Shown piece after piece: positions 33,425 to 42,628 of a DNA stretch of 64,000 nt (within the stretch, counting starts at the first letter, position 1; each line of letters begins with the position of its first letter). Source of the DNA: Pseudomonas nitroreducens NBRC 12694. GTDB lineage: Bacteria > Pseudomonadota > Gammaproteobacteria > Pseudomonadales > Pseudomonadaceae. The position numbers and the translations under genes were made by a program. The stretch spans positions 124,001 through 188,000 of the forward strand of contig NZ_BDAI01000005.1 in assembly GCF_002091755.1 (NCBI RefSeq), read 5' to 3'. The notes under the pieces are model-generated. The model searched no databases. It had not been told where the DNA came from and saw nothing but the letters and a program-made list of their open reading frames with translations.

Positions 33425-35389
33425 ATGCGCATGAACCCACCGGTCTTCTACGGTGCGGCCGCGCTGATCCTTCTCTTCGCCCTGATCGTCATCAGCCTGC
33501 CCCAACGGGCCGGTGAATGGCTGCTCGCCGCACAGTCCTGGGCCGCCGATACCGTCGGCTGGTACTACCTGCTGGCGATGACGCTGTACCTGATCTTCGT
33601 GGTGGTCACCGCGCTTTCCGGCTACGGAAAGATCAAGCTCGGTGCCGACCACGACGAGCCGGAATTCAGCTATCTGTCCTGGGCCGGCATGCTCTTCGCC
33701 GCCGGCATCAGCATCACTTTGTTCTTCTTCTGCGTCTCCGAGCCGCTGACCCACTTCGCCCAGCCACCGCAAGGCGAAGCCGGCACGCCGGAAGCGGCGC
33801 GGCAGGCGATGCAGCTGCTGTTCCTGCACTGGGGCCTGCATGGCTGGGGCGTGTTCGCCCTGGTGGCGATGGCCCTGGCCTACTTCGCCTACCGGCACAA
33901 CCTGCCGCTGGCGCTGCGCTCGGCGCTCTACCCGCTGATCGGCAAGCGCATCAACGGCCCCATCGGCTACACCGTGGACTGCTTCGGCATCATCGCCACG
34001 GTGTTCGGCCTGGGCGCGGACATGGGCTTCGGCGTGCTGCAACTCAACGCCGGGCTGGACTTCCTGTTCGGCATCGCCCACAGCCATCCGGTGCAGATGA
34101 CGTTGATCGCGCTGATGATGGGCGCGGCGATTCTGGTCGCTGTATCAGGCGTGGACAAGGGCATCCGCCTGCTCTCTGACATCAACATGCTGCTGGCCTG
34201 CGCGCTGCTGCTCTTCGTGCTGTTCGCCGGCCCCACCCAGCACCTGCTCAACACCCTGGTGCAGAATATCGGCGACTACCTGGGCAGCCTGCCGACCAAG
34301 AGCTTCGACCTTTACGCCTACGGCAAGGACGGCAGCGACTGGCTGGGTGGCTGGACGGTGTTCTACTGGGCCTGGTGGATCGCCTGGGCGCCTTTCGTCG
34401 GGCTGTTCATCGCGCGCATCTCGCGCGGGCGGACGATCCGCGAGTTCGTCTTCGGCGTGCTCTTCATCCCGCTGGGCTTCACCCTGGCGTGGATGTCGAT
34501 CTTCGGCAACAGCGCACTGGATCAGGTACTCAACCATGGCTTCAGCGAACTGGGCCGCGTGGCCATTGCCGATCCGTCCATGGCGCTGTACCAGATGCTG
34601 CAGAACTACCCCGCGAGCCGTGTAGTGATCGCGGTGACGGTGCTGGTCAGCTTCGTCTTCTTCGTCACCTCGGCGGACTCCGGCACCGTGGTGCTCTCCA
34701 CGCTCTCCGCCCACGGCGGCAACGCCGACGATGACGGCCCGAAGTGGCTGCGGGTGTTCTGGGGCGTGGCCACCGCGCTGGTCACCGGCGGCCTGCTGTT
34801 CGCCGGCAGCATCGATGCGCTGAAGTCCGCAGTGGTGCTGACCTCGCTGCCCTTCTCGCTGATCCTGCTGCTGATGATGTGGGGCCTGCACAAGGCGTTC
34901 TACCTCGAATCCCAGCGCCAGCGCGCGCGCACCCACTCCCTGGCGCCACCGCCCTCGGCCAAGCCCGGCGGCTGGAAGCGGCGTATCTCCCAGGCCGTGC
35001 ACTTTCCCACGCGCGACGAGGTGTACCGCTTCATGGTCGATGTGGTCAGCCCGGCGATCGCCGAGGTCTCCGAGGTCTTCCGCGAGAAGGGCCTGCAGGT
35101 GGATTCGGACCTGGACCTGAGCAACCTGGAGCTGGTGCTGGAAATCGGCCACGGCGAGCAGCACACGTTCCTCTACCAAGTGTCGATGCGCGGCTACTTC
35201 ACCCCGTCCTTCGCCCGCGCCGGCATGGGCGGCCTGCACCTGAAGAACCGCCGCTACTTCCGCGCCGAGGTGCACCTCTCCGAAGGCAGCCAGGACTATG
35301 ACCTGATGGGCTACAGCAAGGAGCAGATCATCAACGACATGCTCGACCAGTACGAGCGGCACCTGCAGTTCCTGCACTTGGTGCGTTGA
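33425..35389 (+). CDS. betT: BCCT-family choline/betaine transporter (BetT type)
   Basis: 654-residue sodium- or proton-coupled importer. It has about twelve transmembrane helices (residues 5-505) with the BCCT aromatic signature region WTVFYWAWWIAWAPFVGLFIARISRGRTIREF (in part) and GLGADMGFGVLQLN. A long hydrophilic C-terminal extension (about 510-654) is like that of BetT proteins, where it takes part in osmotic control. Start choice is uncertain: 33425 and 33431 are both ATG without a clear Shine-Dalgarno. Substrate (choline, betaine or carnitine) is not fixed. Confidence 0.88.
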   Translation: MRMNPPVFYGAAALILLFALIVISLPQRAGEWLLAAQSWAADTVGWYYLLAMTLYLIFVVVTALSGYGKIKLGADHDEPEFSYLSWAGMLFAAGISITLFFFCVSEPLTHFAQPPQGEAGTPEAARQAMQLLFLHWGLHGWGVFALVAMALAYFAYRHNLPLALRSALYPLIGKRINGPIGYTVDCFGIIATVFGLGADMGFGVLQLNAGLDFLFGIAHSHPVQMTLIALMMGAAILVAVSGVDKGIRLLSDINMLLACALLLFVLFAGPTQHLLNTLVQNIGDYLGSLPTKSFDLYAYGKDGSDWLGGWTVFYWAWWIAWAPFVGLFIARISRGRTIREFVFGVLFIPLGFTLAWMSIFGNSALDQVLNHGFSELGRVAIADPSMALYQMLQNYPASRVVIAVTVLVSFVFFVTSADSGTVVLSTLSAHGGNADDDGPKWLRVFWGVATALVTGGLLFAGSIDALKSAVVLTSLPFSLILLLMMWGLHKAFYLESQRQRARTHSLAPPPSAKPGGWKRRISQAVHFPTRDEVYRFMVDVVSPAIAEVSEVFREKGLQVDSDLDLSNLELVLEIGHGEQHTFLYQVSMRGYFTPSFARAGMGGLHLKNRRYFRAEVHLSEGSQDYDLMGYSKEQIINDMLDQYERHLQFLHLVR

Positions 35390-35405
35390 ACCAGGCTGAA
35401 ACGAG

Positions 35406-35429
35406 AAAGGCGCCCACAGGCGCCTTTTT
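35406..35429 (+). terminator. Terminator after betT, possibly bidirectional
   Basis: Stem GGCGCC (35409-35414), loop CACA, stem GGCGCC (35419-35424), then TTTTT. Three A precede the stem, so it can also act on the opposing OPT transporter transcript. Confidence 0.85.
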
Positions 35430-35446
35430 CACATCACGGCGATGGA

Positions 35447-37486
35447 TCAGCCGCGTGTGCCGCCCAGCACCTTGCGGTAGAACAGCACGCAGATCGCCAC
35501 GAAGACCACCAAGCCAAGCCACTGCGCGGTGTCCTCGAAGCCGCCGCCGACCAGCGCCAGCGGTGCGTCCGTGCCAGTGGTGCCGATCACGGCCGCCAGC
35601 AGGATACCCATCAGGCTCTCGCCCACGATCAGGCCCGAAGCCAGCAGCACGCCACGGCGCTTGGGCTCGTCGGAGTACTTCTCCACATCCTTGCCGGCGG
35701 CTGCCGCGCGCTTGGCCAGCGCCGTTTCCAGCAGCCAGGCGATCACCGCGCCGACCACCAGGGTCATGCCGATGGTGGGCGGCAGGTAGATGCCCAGGCC
35801 GACGGCGAGCACCGGCAGGCTGGCCTTGCCGGTGCGACGCAGCAGCACATCCACCAGGATCAGCGCGATGCCCAGCGCCACGCCGATGAGGATCATGTTC
35901 CAGTTCAGCGCGTTGTGGAAAATCCCGCTGGCGATGGCGGTCATCAGCGTTGCCTGCGGTGCAGCCAGGGCGGCGTTCGGGTCCATGCCCTCGCGCGGCA
36001 ATGCGCCGGTGAAGCCATAGGCGTTGAACAGTAGCTCCAGCACCGGCGGGATCACCAGCGCGCCGACCAGGCAGCCGACGATCAGCGCCACCTGCTGGCG
36101 CCACGGCGTGGCGCCGACCAGATAACCGGTCTTCAGGTCCTGCAGGTTGTCGTTGGAAATCGCCGCGATGGCGATCACCACCGAGGTGGTGAACAGCGCC
36201 AGGGCAATGGCGAGCTTGCCGCCCTGCTGGTCGAGGAAACCGGTCTCCAGCGATCCGACGCCGAGAATCAGCAGCGACACCAGGATCACCGCGATGATGC
36301 CGATGCCGGAGATCGGGCTGCTCGACGAGCCGACCAGGCCCGCCATGTAGCCGCAGGCGGCGGCGATCAGGAAGCCGAAGAAGAAGGCGAAGATCACGCA
36401 GACCGCCACCAGTCCCCAGAAGCCGACGCCCTTCAGGTCCGGCGCCGCGTCGCTGAGGAAGTAGGAGAAGACCACGAACAGCGCTACCAGCAGGAAGCCG
36501 GCGATGGCGACTATCCATTTGGCGGAGAGGTCCTGCTCGGTGCGCAGGTCGCTGGCTTCGCCGCGGCCGCGCACGGCACTGAGCGACGACCAGACGCCCT
36601 GCACCATGGGTTTGAACAGCGTCGCCAGGGTCCACAGTGCGGCGATGCCGATGGTGCCGGCGCCGAGGAAGCGCACCTGGCTGCTCCACAGTTTGGTGGC
36701 CAGCTCCGGCAGCGTTTGCCCCGCCGCCAGCACGCTGTTCACCGAGAGCAGCGGCACGGCCACGCCCCAGGCGATGACCACGCCGATCAGGATGGCGATG
36801 CCGGCGGTGATGCCCATCAGGTAGCCGGCGCCGACCAGCGCCAGGGAGAAGCCGGTGGACAGGCGGAACGCCGCCTGCCCGGCGGTGATCCAGAAGCTGA
36901 AGCCTTCGGCGAGCACCTTGAAGCCACTGCTGAACAGGCTGAAGGCCGCCGCGACCACGCCGCCGGCAAGGATGTCGCGCAGGCCCGGGCCGCCGGCTTT
37001 CGCAGGCTTGCCGGCCTTCTCCTCTTCCTCGTCCTGGCTGCCGACACGGAGGATCTCCGCCGCCGCCACGCCCTCGGGGTAGGGCAGGCTGCTCTGCACC
37101 ACCATGACCCGACGCAGCGGGATGGTGTAGAGCACGCCGAGGATGCCGCCGATGGAGCAGATGGCCGCCGTCTGCCAGAACGGGAAGCCGCTCCAGTAGC
37201 CGATCATCAAGAGGCCCGGAAGGATGAAGATGATCGAGGACAGGGTGCCGGCCGCCGAGGCCTGGGTCTGCACCATGTTGTTCTCGAGGATGTTGGAGCC
37301 GGAGAAGTAGCGCAGCACGGCCATGGAAATGACTGCCGCGGGAATCGACGAGGCGAAGGTCAGGCCGACCTTGAGGCCGAGGTAGACGTTGGAAGCGGTG
37401 AACACCACGGTGATCAGCGCGCCGAGGATCAGGCCGCGAACCGTCAGCTCGGCGAGGTTGGACTCGTCGGGAATCCGTTCTTGCAT
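35447..37486 (-). CDS. OPT-family oligopeptide transporter
   Basis: 679-residue inner-membrane protein with about sixteen hydrophobic segments. It starts MQERIPDESNLAELTVRGLI, followed by the OPT-typical SNVYLGLKVGLTFASSIPAAV and the NNMVQTQASAAGTLSS region. Members of this bacterial branch move oligopeptides or metal-chelate complexes. A longer frame upstream begins only with TTG, so the ATG at 37486 is preferred. It is convergent with betT and probably monocistronic. Confidence 0.87.
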   Translation of the reverse strand: MQERIPDESNLAELTVRGLILGALITVVFTASNVYLGLKVGLTFASSIPAAVISMAVLRYFSGSNILENNMVQTQASAAGTLSSIIFILPGLLMIGYWSGFPFWQTAAICSIGGILGVLYTIPLRRVMVVQSSLPYPEGVAAAEILRVGSQDEEEEKAGKPAKAGGPGLRDILAGGVVAAAFSLFSSGFKVLAEGFSFWITAGQAAFRLSTGFSLALVGAGYLMGITAGIAILIGVVIAWGVAVPLLSVNSVLAAGQTLPELATKLWSSQVRFLGAGTIGIAALWTLATLFKPMVQGVWSSLSAVRGRGEASDLRTEQDLSAKWIVAIAGFLLVALFVVFSYFLSDAAPDLKGVGFWGLVAVCVIFAFFFGFLIAAACGYMAGLVGSSSSPISGIGIIAVILVSLLILGVGSLETGFLDQQGGKLAIALALFTTSVVIAIAAISNDNLQDLKTGYLVGATPWRQQVALIVGCLVGALVIPPVLELLFNAYGFTGALPREGMDPNAALAAPQATLMTAIASGIFHNALNWNMILIGVALGIALILVDVLLRRTGKASLPVLAVGLGIYLPPTIGMTLVVGAVIAWLLETALAKRAAAAGKDVEKYSDEPKRRGVLLASGLIVGESLMGILLAAVIGTTGTDAPLALVGGGFEDTAQWLGLVVFVAICVLFYRKVLGGTRG

Positions 37487-37636
37487 GTAGGCAGTCTCTT
37501 CATAAAGCGCAACTGCCAAAGCGTAGGACAGTGCGCCAGCCGCCGCGACCCAGAATGGCGACGAATGCGGTCTGCCGTGCGGCTTTGTTGCCTTAAGTCA
37601 CGGGGATGACGGTAATTTCCGAGTCGCCGCGCCGCC

Positions 37637-37715
37637 TGTAGGAGCGAGCTTGCTCGCGAACGGATTCCAGGATGACTCCGGAGTTATGCGGTTCGCGAGC
37701 AAGCTCGCTCCTACA
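37637..37715. repeat. REP-type inverted pair (family 1)
   Basis: Perfect 25-bp arms (37637-37661 and 37691-37715), starting TGTAGGAGCGAGCTTGC and ending in TACA on the other side, enclose a 29-bp spacer that itself contains ACTCCGGAGT. Same arm sequence at 50831-50904 and singly at 18283-18305. Typical of Pseudomonas REP/BIME elements mobilised by RAYT transposases; none is encoded in this window. Confidence 0.9.
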
Positions 37716-37744
37716 AATCAAACCGCCAATTCCGTGTGGCGAAC

Positions 37745-38581
37745 TCAGAACGGCTTGTCGCCGAGGATGGTCGCCCGGTGCATCACCCGCCGCTGCGGGC
37801 GGTAATCGTCCACCGCGTAGTGCTGGGTCACGCGGTTGTCCCAGAAGGCCACGTCGTTTTCCTTCCAGCGCCAGCGCACGGTGAACTCAGGACGCGCGAA
37901 GTGGGCGAACAGCAGGTCGAGAATGGCGCGGCTTTCCGCCGGCTCCAGCTCGTTGATGCGGGTGGTGAAGCCGTCGCTGACGAACAGCGCCTTGCGCCCG
38001 GTGACCGGGTGCGTACGGATCACCGGGTGGCTGCGCGGCGGGTTCTTCCTCCGCGCCTCTTCCAGCCGCGCGCGATCCGCGTCGGTGGCACCGAAGCGCT
38101 CCTGCGGGAAGGACTTGCTGATGTCGTGGGTCGCGGTAAGGCCGTCGAGGAGTTGCTGCAGTGGCTTCGACAGCGCCTCGAACGCCGCGATGCCGCTGGC
38201 CCACAGGGTATCGCCACCGTAGGGCGGCAGCTGCTTGGCGGCGAGCACGGCGCCCAGGGCCGGGGTTTCCAGGAAGGTCACGTCGGTGTGCCAGATGGCG
38301 TTGTCGCGCACATCGGTGACGGCGGTATCGAGGACGATGACTTCGCGCTGTTCCGGCGAGCTGGGGTAGATCGGGTGGATGTGCAGGTCACCGAAGCGCG
38401 CGGCGAAGTTCGCCTGCTGGCTCGGCGTCAGCGGCTGATCGCGGAAAAACAGCACGTGGTGATCGAGCAGGGCCTGCTCGATCTGGCGCTGCGCCGCGTC
38501 GTCCAGCGGATCGGCCAGGCGCACGCCGGAAACGACGGCGCCCAGGGCCGGACTGATGGGTTCGATGCTCAGGGTGGTCAT
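37745..38581 (-). CDS. tauD: Taurine dioxygenase
   Basis: 278-residue Fe(II)/2-oxoglutarate-dependent dioxygenase that hydroxylates taurine, releasing sulfite and aminoacetaldehyde. The metal triad is H98-x-D100 (in WHTDVTF) and H254; the 2-oxoglutarate arginine is R269 (RRVMHR). Length matches TauD. It is the last gene of tauABCD, 102 bp after tauC with a hairpin between. A broader sulfonate range is possible. Confidence 0.92.
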   Translation of the reverse strand: MTTLSIEPISPALGAVVSGVRLADPLDDAAQRQIEQALLDHHVLFFRDQPLTPSQQANFAARFGDLHIHPIYPSSPEQREVIVLDTAVTDVRDNAIWHTDVTFLETPALGAVLAAKQLPPYGGDTLWASGIAAFEALSKPLQQLLDGLTATHDISKSFPQERFGATDADRARLEEARRKNPPRSHPVIRTHPVTGRKALFVSDGFTTRINELEPAESRAILDLLFAHFARPEFTVRWRWKENDVAFWDNRVTQHYAVDDYRPQRRVMHRATILGDKPF

Positions 38582-38630
38582 GTTCGTGTTCTCTCGTGAG
38601 GTTCACGGGAAGAGGCGTGCTCTGCCCTGT

Positions 38631-38651
38631 CCCTCACCTGCGTGGTGAGGG
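38631..38651. repeat. Hairpin between tauC and tauD
   Basis: CCCTCACC (38631-38638), 5-nt loop, GGTGAGGG (38644-38651). No T-tract. It could stabilise upstream mRNA or lower tauD expression relative to the transporter genes. Related CCCTC/GAGGG wording occurs in the tauA-tauB gap. Confidence 0.5.
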
Positions 38652-38683
38652 CGTCGGATCAGTGTTCTTGAAGAAGGAAGCGG

Positions 38684-39502
38684 TTATTCCCAGGACGCAA
38701 ACCGTTTCTGCAGCCAGCGCAGCCCCAGCTCGAAGCTCAGCGCGATGGCGGCGATCAGCAGGATGCCCAGCACCACCACGTCGGTGGCGAGGAACTGCGC
38801 GGCGGACTGCACCATGAAGCCCAGGCCGCGGTTGGCGGCGATCAGCTCGGCGGCGACCAGGGTCGACCAGCCCACGCCCAGGGCGATGCGCAGGCCGGTC
38901 AGGACTTCCGGCAGCGCGCTGGGGAGGATGACGTGACGCACCACCTGCAGGCGGCTCGCGCCCAGGCAGCGCAAGGCCTGGATGCGCGACTTGTCCACGC
39001 GGCGGACACCGGCGGCAGTAGCGATCAGCAGCGGCGCGAACAGGGCAAGGTAGATGAGCAGCACCTTGGACAGCTCGCCGATGCCGAACCAGATGACGAT
39101 CAGCGGCAGGTAGGCCAGCGGCGGCACCGGGCGATAGAACTCCACCAGCGGATCGAACGCCGCGCTGACCAGCGGATTGAGGCCCATCAGGATGCCCAGC
39201 GGAATTGCCGTCAGCACCGCCGCGCCCAGCGCCAGCAGCACACGCATCAGGCTGGTGCCGACGTGTTGCCACAGCGAGGCGTCGACGTAACCTTCGGCCA
39301 GCACACGCTGGAAGGCCTCCACCAGTTGCTCCGGGGCCGGCAGGAACAGGGTGTCGACCCAGCCCAGATGCGTGGCCAGCCACCAGAGCGCGAAGACGCC
39401 GACGATGCTGCCGGCGGCGGCCCAGCGGCGGTAATCACCCGGTACGCTGCGGGGTTTCGGCGCGGCGGCGGGGAGTTTGGCGGCGAGGGTTTCAGTGGGC
39501 AT
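38684..39502 (-). CDS. tauC: Taurine ABC transporter permease
   Basis: 272-residue permease with about six helices and an EAA-type loop (RCLGASRLQVVRHVILPSALPE) that contacts TauB. The ATG at 39502 overlaps the tauB stop by 11 bp; a longer in-frame start upstream would extend deep into tauB. It imports taurine and related sulfonates delivered by the periplasmic binding proteins encoded upstream. Confidence 0.92.
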   Translation of the reverse strand: MPTETLAAKLPAAAPKPRSVPGDYRRWAAAGSIVGVFALWWLATHLGWVDTLFLPAPEQLVEAFQRVLAEGYVDASLWQHVGTSLMRVLLALGAAVLTAIPLGILMGLNPLVSAAFDPLVEFYRPVPPLAYLPLIVIWFGIGELSKVLLIYLALFAPLLIATAAGVRRVDKSRIQALRCLGASRLQVVRHVILPSALPEVLTGLRIALGVGWSTLVAAELIAANRGLGFMVQSAAQFLATDVVVLGILLIAAIALSFELGLRWLQKRFASWE

Positions 39503-40283
39503 GCTCGGCCTCCGGTTCTTCGAGGAACTCATCGAGAAGCAGTTGGCGCAGACGCGCGAATTCCGGGTCGGACTTGATGCTGCGCACCGGCTCGCCGGCG
39601 GCGTAGCGGCGGGCGAAGTCCAGCGACAGGCGCTTGACGATGCGCGCCGGTGGCCCGTCCATCACCACCAGGTCAGTGGCGAGGAACAGCGCTTCGTCGA
39701 CGCTGTGGGTAATCAGGAACAGGCCCTTGCCGGTCTTGCGCCACAAGTCGAGGGTCAGCACCTGCATGCGTTCGCGGGTCAGAGCATCGAGCGCGCCGAA
39801 GGGTTCGTCGAGCAGGAGGAAATCCGGTTCCACCGCCAGTGCGCGGGCGAGGCCCAGGCGCTGCCGCTGGCCGCCGGAAAGTTGCGAGATGCGGTAGTCC
39901 GCGTGCTCACCCAGGCCCACCAGCTTCAATACTTCGTGGGCACGGGCATTGCGCTCGGCAGCGCCGACGCCGCGAATGCGCAAGCCCAGGGCCACGTTGT
40001 CCAGGGCGTTGAGCCAGGGCATCAGGGCGTCATCCTGGAACACCACGCCGCGTTCGCCGCCAGGACCTTCGAGGGTCCGGCCATCGATCTGCACGCGACC
40101 GCTGTCAGGCGCCTGGAAGCCCGCCAGCACGTTGAGCAGGCTGGACTTGCCGCAGCCGGACGGGCCGAGCACCACCAGGGATTCGCCCTTGGCCAGGCTG
40201 AGAGTGAGGTCCTGCAGCACGACGCGCTCGCGTCCGCGCTGCTGGAAAGTGAGGCTGACCGCCTCGGCCGTCAGACGGCTCAT
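39492..40283 (-). CDS. tauB: Taurine ABC transporter ATPase
   Basis: 263-residue ATPase with Walker A GPSGCGKSS, signature LSGGQRQRLGLARALA, Walker B FLLLDEPFGALD and switch His in LITHSVDEALFLA. TauB/SsuB proteins carry no regulatory C-terminal domain, and none is seen here. Overlaps tauC by 11 bp. It is separated from tauA by 108 bp that contain a hairpin. Confidence 0.92.
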   Translation of the reverse strand: MSRLTAEAVSLTFQQRGRERVVLQDLTLSLAKGESLVVLGPSGCGKSSLLNVLAGFQAPDSGRVQIDGRTLEGPGGERGVVFQDDALMPWLNALDNVALGLRIRGVGAAERNARAHEVLKLVGLGEHADYRISQLSGGQRQRLGLARALAVEPDFLLLDEPFGALDALTRERMQVLTLDLWRKTGKGLFLITHSVDEALFLATDLVVMDGPPARIVKRLSLDFARRYAAGEPVRSIKSDPEFARLRQLLLDEFLEEPEAEHAH

Positions 40284-40334
40284 GTTCTGCCCTCCGTAGG
40301 GTGAGAAAGGGATGCTGCGGTGCCAACCCTCCGC

Positions 40335-40365
40335 CCAACCCTCTTCCTGGAAGGGAGAGGGTTGG
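40335..40365. repeat. Hairpin in the tauA-tauB gap
   Basis: CCAACCCTCT (40335-40344) pairs with AGAGGGTTGG (40356-40365). The same CCAACCCTC-type words are common intergenic palindromes in Pseudomonas. Within the operon it may cause higher expression of the binding proteins than of the transporter core. Confidence 0.55.
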
Positions 40366-40391
40366 GGAGAGGGTGCCCCGCTGCAGGTCGA

Positions 40392-41402
40392 TCAGCGCTG
40401 CCCCACCTGCACGCTCTCCGCCTGGCGCACGTATTCCGCGCTGACGTAGGGCGAGTAGTCCTTGAGTACCGAAGGCACGCGCTTCTGCTCTTTCAGGAAG
40501 GCAGCGGTGCCAGCGATGTCCTTGGCGGTGCCACCACCCAGCAGCGCGGAAGACAGCTGCGCCTGGGACTCGGGGAAGGCCGAACCGGCCAGCAACTCGG
40601 GCACGTCCTTCGGATCGGCGCCGGTCAGCTTGGCGATCTTCTTCACCTGTTCGGAATCGGCGGTCCACTCGGCCTTGTGGGCGTTGTAGTCGGCGAAGGA
40701 GTCCAGGCTGACCTTGGCGAACTTGGCGATGACTTCCGGGTGCTTCTCGGCGAAGTCCTTGCGAGCGACCCAGACCTCGAAGGTCGGTGCGCCCCACTGG
40801 CCGACTTCGGCGGCGTCGGTCAGTACCTTGCCGGATTTCTTGATCTCGCCCAGGGCGGGCGACCAGACGAAGGCGCCATCGATGTCGCCACGGCGCCAGG
40901 CGGCGGCGATCTCGGTGGGGTTGAGGTTGACGATCTTCACTTTGCCGGGGTCGATGTTCCAGTGCTTGAGCGCGCCCAGCAGGCTGTAGTGCGAGGTCGA
41001 CACGAAGGGCGTGGCGATGGTCTTGCCGACCAGGTCCTCGGGCTTCTCGATCTTGCTGCCGTTGCGCACCACCAGGGCCTCGGCGGCGTTGATCTGCGCG
41101 GAGACGATGAAGGCGACGATCGGCAGGCCACGGGAAGTCGCGGCGGCCAGCGGGCTGGAGCCGAGGTTGCCCAGTTGCACGTCGCCCGAGGCAATGGCGG
41201 CGACCACTTCCGGGCCGCTGTTGAAGCGGCGCCAGTCGAGCTTCTCGCCGATGACTTTCTCGTAGGTACCGTCGGCCTGGGGCACCTTGGTCGGGTCGAT
41301 GCCGGTCTGGTAGCCGAGGGTGATATCGGCCTGGGCGGCGCCAGCGACGCCGACCAGGGCAAGCGCGGCCAGCAGGCGGCGCGGGGCACTGATGTGTTTC
41401 AT
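40392..41402 (-). CDS. tauA: Taurine-binding periplasmic protein
   Basis: 336-residue SBP of the TauA class. The signal peptide cleaves after AQA near residue 23. The mature protein begins DITLGYQTGIDPTKVPQADG, a TauA hallmark, and includes the ligand-region SGPEVVAAIASGDVQLGNLGSSPL. It captures taurine for TauBC. Start at 41402 with GGAGCT upstream; longer in-frame starts precede the signal peptide. Confidence 0.92.
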   Translation of the reverse strand: MKHISAPRRLLAALALVGVAGAAQADITLGYQTGIDPTKVPQADGTYEKVIGEKLDWRRFNSGPEVVAAIASGDVQLGNLGSSPLAAATSRGLPIVAFIVSAQINAAEALVVRNGSKIEKPEDLVGKTIATPFVSTSHYSLLGALKHWNIDPGKVKIVNLNPTEIAAAWRRGDIDGAFVWSPALGEIKKSGKVLTDAAEVGQWGAPTFEVWVARKDFAEKHPEVIAKFAKVSLDSFADYNAHKAEWTADSEQVKKIAKLTGADPKDVPELLAGSAFPESQAQLSSALLGGGTAKDIAGTAAFLKEQKRVPSVLKDYSPYVSAEYVRQAESVQVGQR

Positions 41403-41482
41403 GTGGAGCTCCTGGAAATGCGTACAAAGGCGGCCGGCCGGGCCGTGACGGGCCGCTCGGGAGAGCAGCGGGAAATAGGGGA

Positions 41483-42454
41483 TCAGTTGCTCGCCACGTC
41501 CGGCTGCCACACCGGCACCGCGCGGGCATCGACAGGCTTGGGCAGCAGGCCTTCGGCGTAGAAGGCGTCGGCAATGCGTTGCTGCTCGTCGAGGCCGTCC
41601 TTGCGCACCGGCTGAACGTCATAGCTGCGGCGGGCATTGGCCTGTTCGACGGTGGCGACATCGAGGTTGCCCCACAGCGGGCCGAGCACCTTGGCGGCGT
41701 CGCTGGGGTGTTCCTTCACCCAGCGGCCGGTCTTCTGCAGTTCGGCGAAGACCTGCTTGAGCACTTCCGGGTGAGCCTTGGCGTACTCGGTGGACGCCAG
41801 GTAGTAGCGCTGGTAGCTGGCCAGGCCCTTGCCATCGACCAGCACGCGGGCGTTCTGCTGACGCTGGGCGCTGGCCACGTACGGGTCCCAGGTCACCCAG
41901 GCATCGACCTTGTGGTTCTCGAAGGCGGCACGGCCATCGGCGGGAGTGAGGTACGCCGGCTGGATGTCGGAGAACTTCAGCCCGGCCTTCTGCAGGGCGG
42001 CGATCAGCAGGTAGTGGCTGCCGGCGGCCTTGGTCACGGCCACACGCTTGCCTTTGAGATCGGCCAGGGAGTTGAGCGGCGAATCGTGCGGCACCAGGAT
42101 CGACTGCGCGGTGGGCGACGGGGTTTCGCGGGCGAAATAGGTCAGCTGCGCGCCGGCGGCCTGGGCGAAGACGGGTACGGTATCGGCGACGTCGGCGGAC
42201 AGGTCGACGTTGCCCACATTCAGCGATTCGAGCAGCGGCAGGCCGCTGGGGAACTCATGCCAGGTGACCTTGATGCCCTGCTTGCCCAGTTCGCGCTCCA
42301 GGTTGCCCTGGGCTTTCACCACGGTCAGCAGCGTGGAGGACTTCTGGAAGCCGATGCGCAGGGTCTGCTCGGCCTGGGCGGACAGGGCGCCGAACAGGGC
42401 GACCGACGCGCTGAGGCCAACGGCGAAACGGCGCAGGAAATGACTGCGGGACAT
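41483..42454 (-). CDS. ssuA: Aliphatic sulfonate-binding periplasmic protein (SsuA-like)
   Basis: 323-residue SBP with an arginine-containing signal peptide (cleavage after AQA about residue 28). The mature start QTLRIGFQKSSTLLTVVKAQ and the segment VAVTKAAGSHYLLIAALQKAGL match SsuA. It lies 80 bp upstream of tauA in the same direction without its own SsuB or SsuC, so it probably shares the TauBC transporter. It is preceded by an AT-rich promoter region. Confidence 0.87.
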   Translation of the reverse strand: MSRSHFLRRFAVGLSASVALFGALSAQAEQTLRIGFQKSSTLLTVVKAQGNLERELGKQGIKVTWHEFPSGLPLLESLNVGNVDLSADVADTVPVFAQAAGAQLTYFARETPSPTAQSILVPHDSPLNSLADLKGKRVAVTKAAGSHYLLIAALQKAGLKFSDIQPAYLTPADGRAAFENHKVDAWVTWDPYVASAQRQQNARVLVDGKGLASYQRYYLASTEYAKAHPEVLKQVFAELQKTGRWVKEHPSDAAKVLGPLWGNLDVATVEQANARRSYDVQPVRKDGLDEQQRIADAFYAEGLLPKPVDARAVPVWQPDVASN

Positions 42455-42544
42455 GGATACGGCTCCTCGGGTACGGGTTGGCCGCCCGCAGAGCGAGGCG
42501 GACCACTGGACAGGTCAGGTGATGCTGGATGAGTCCGGTGGTCC

Positions 42545-42605
42545 GGTAGAGCGAAGATTACAGGTATAAAAAATCCAAAATAAATAATTTTTAGTTCTTA
42601 ACTAA
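42545..42605 (-). promoter_or_regulatory. AT-rich promoter region for ssuA-tauABCD
   Basis: About 60 bp of strongly AT-rich DNA (ATAAAAAATCCAAAATAAAT region) lies upstream of the ssuA-like gene in an otherwise GC-rich setting. TTAGTT/AACTAA form a small inverted repeat at its far end. CysB- or Cbl-type activators bind such AT-rich sites at sulfonate operons; the site assignment here is inference. Confidence 0.45.
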
Positions 42606-42628
42606 TGCCGGACGGATTTACCCGCCGA

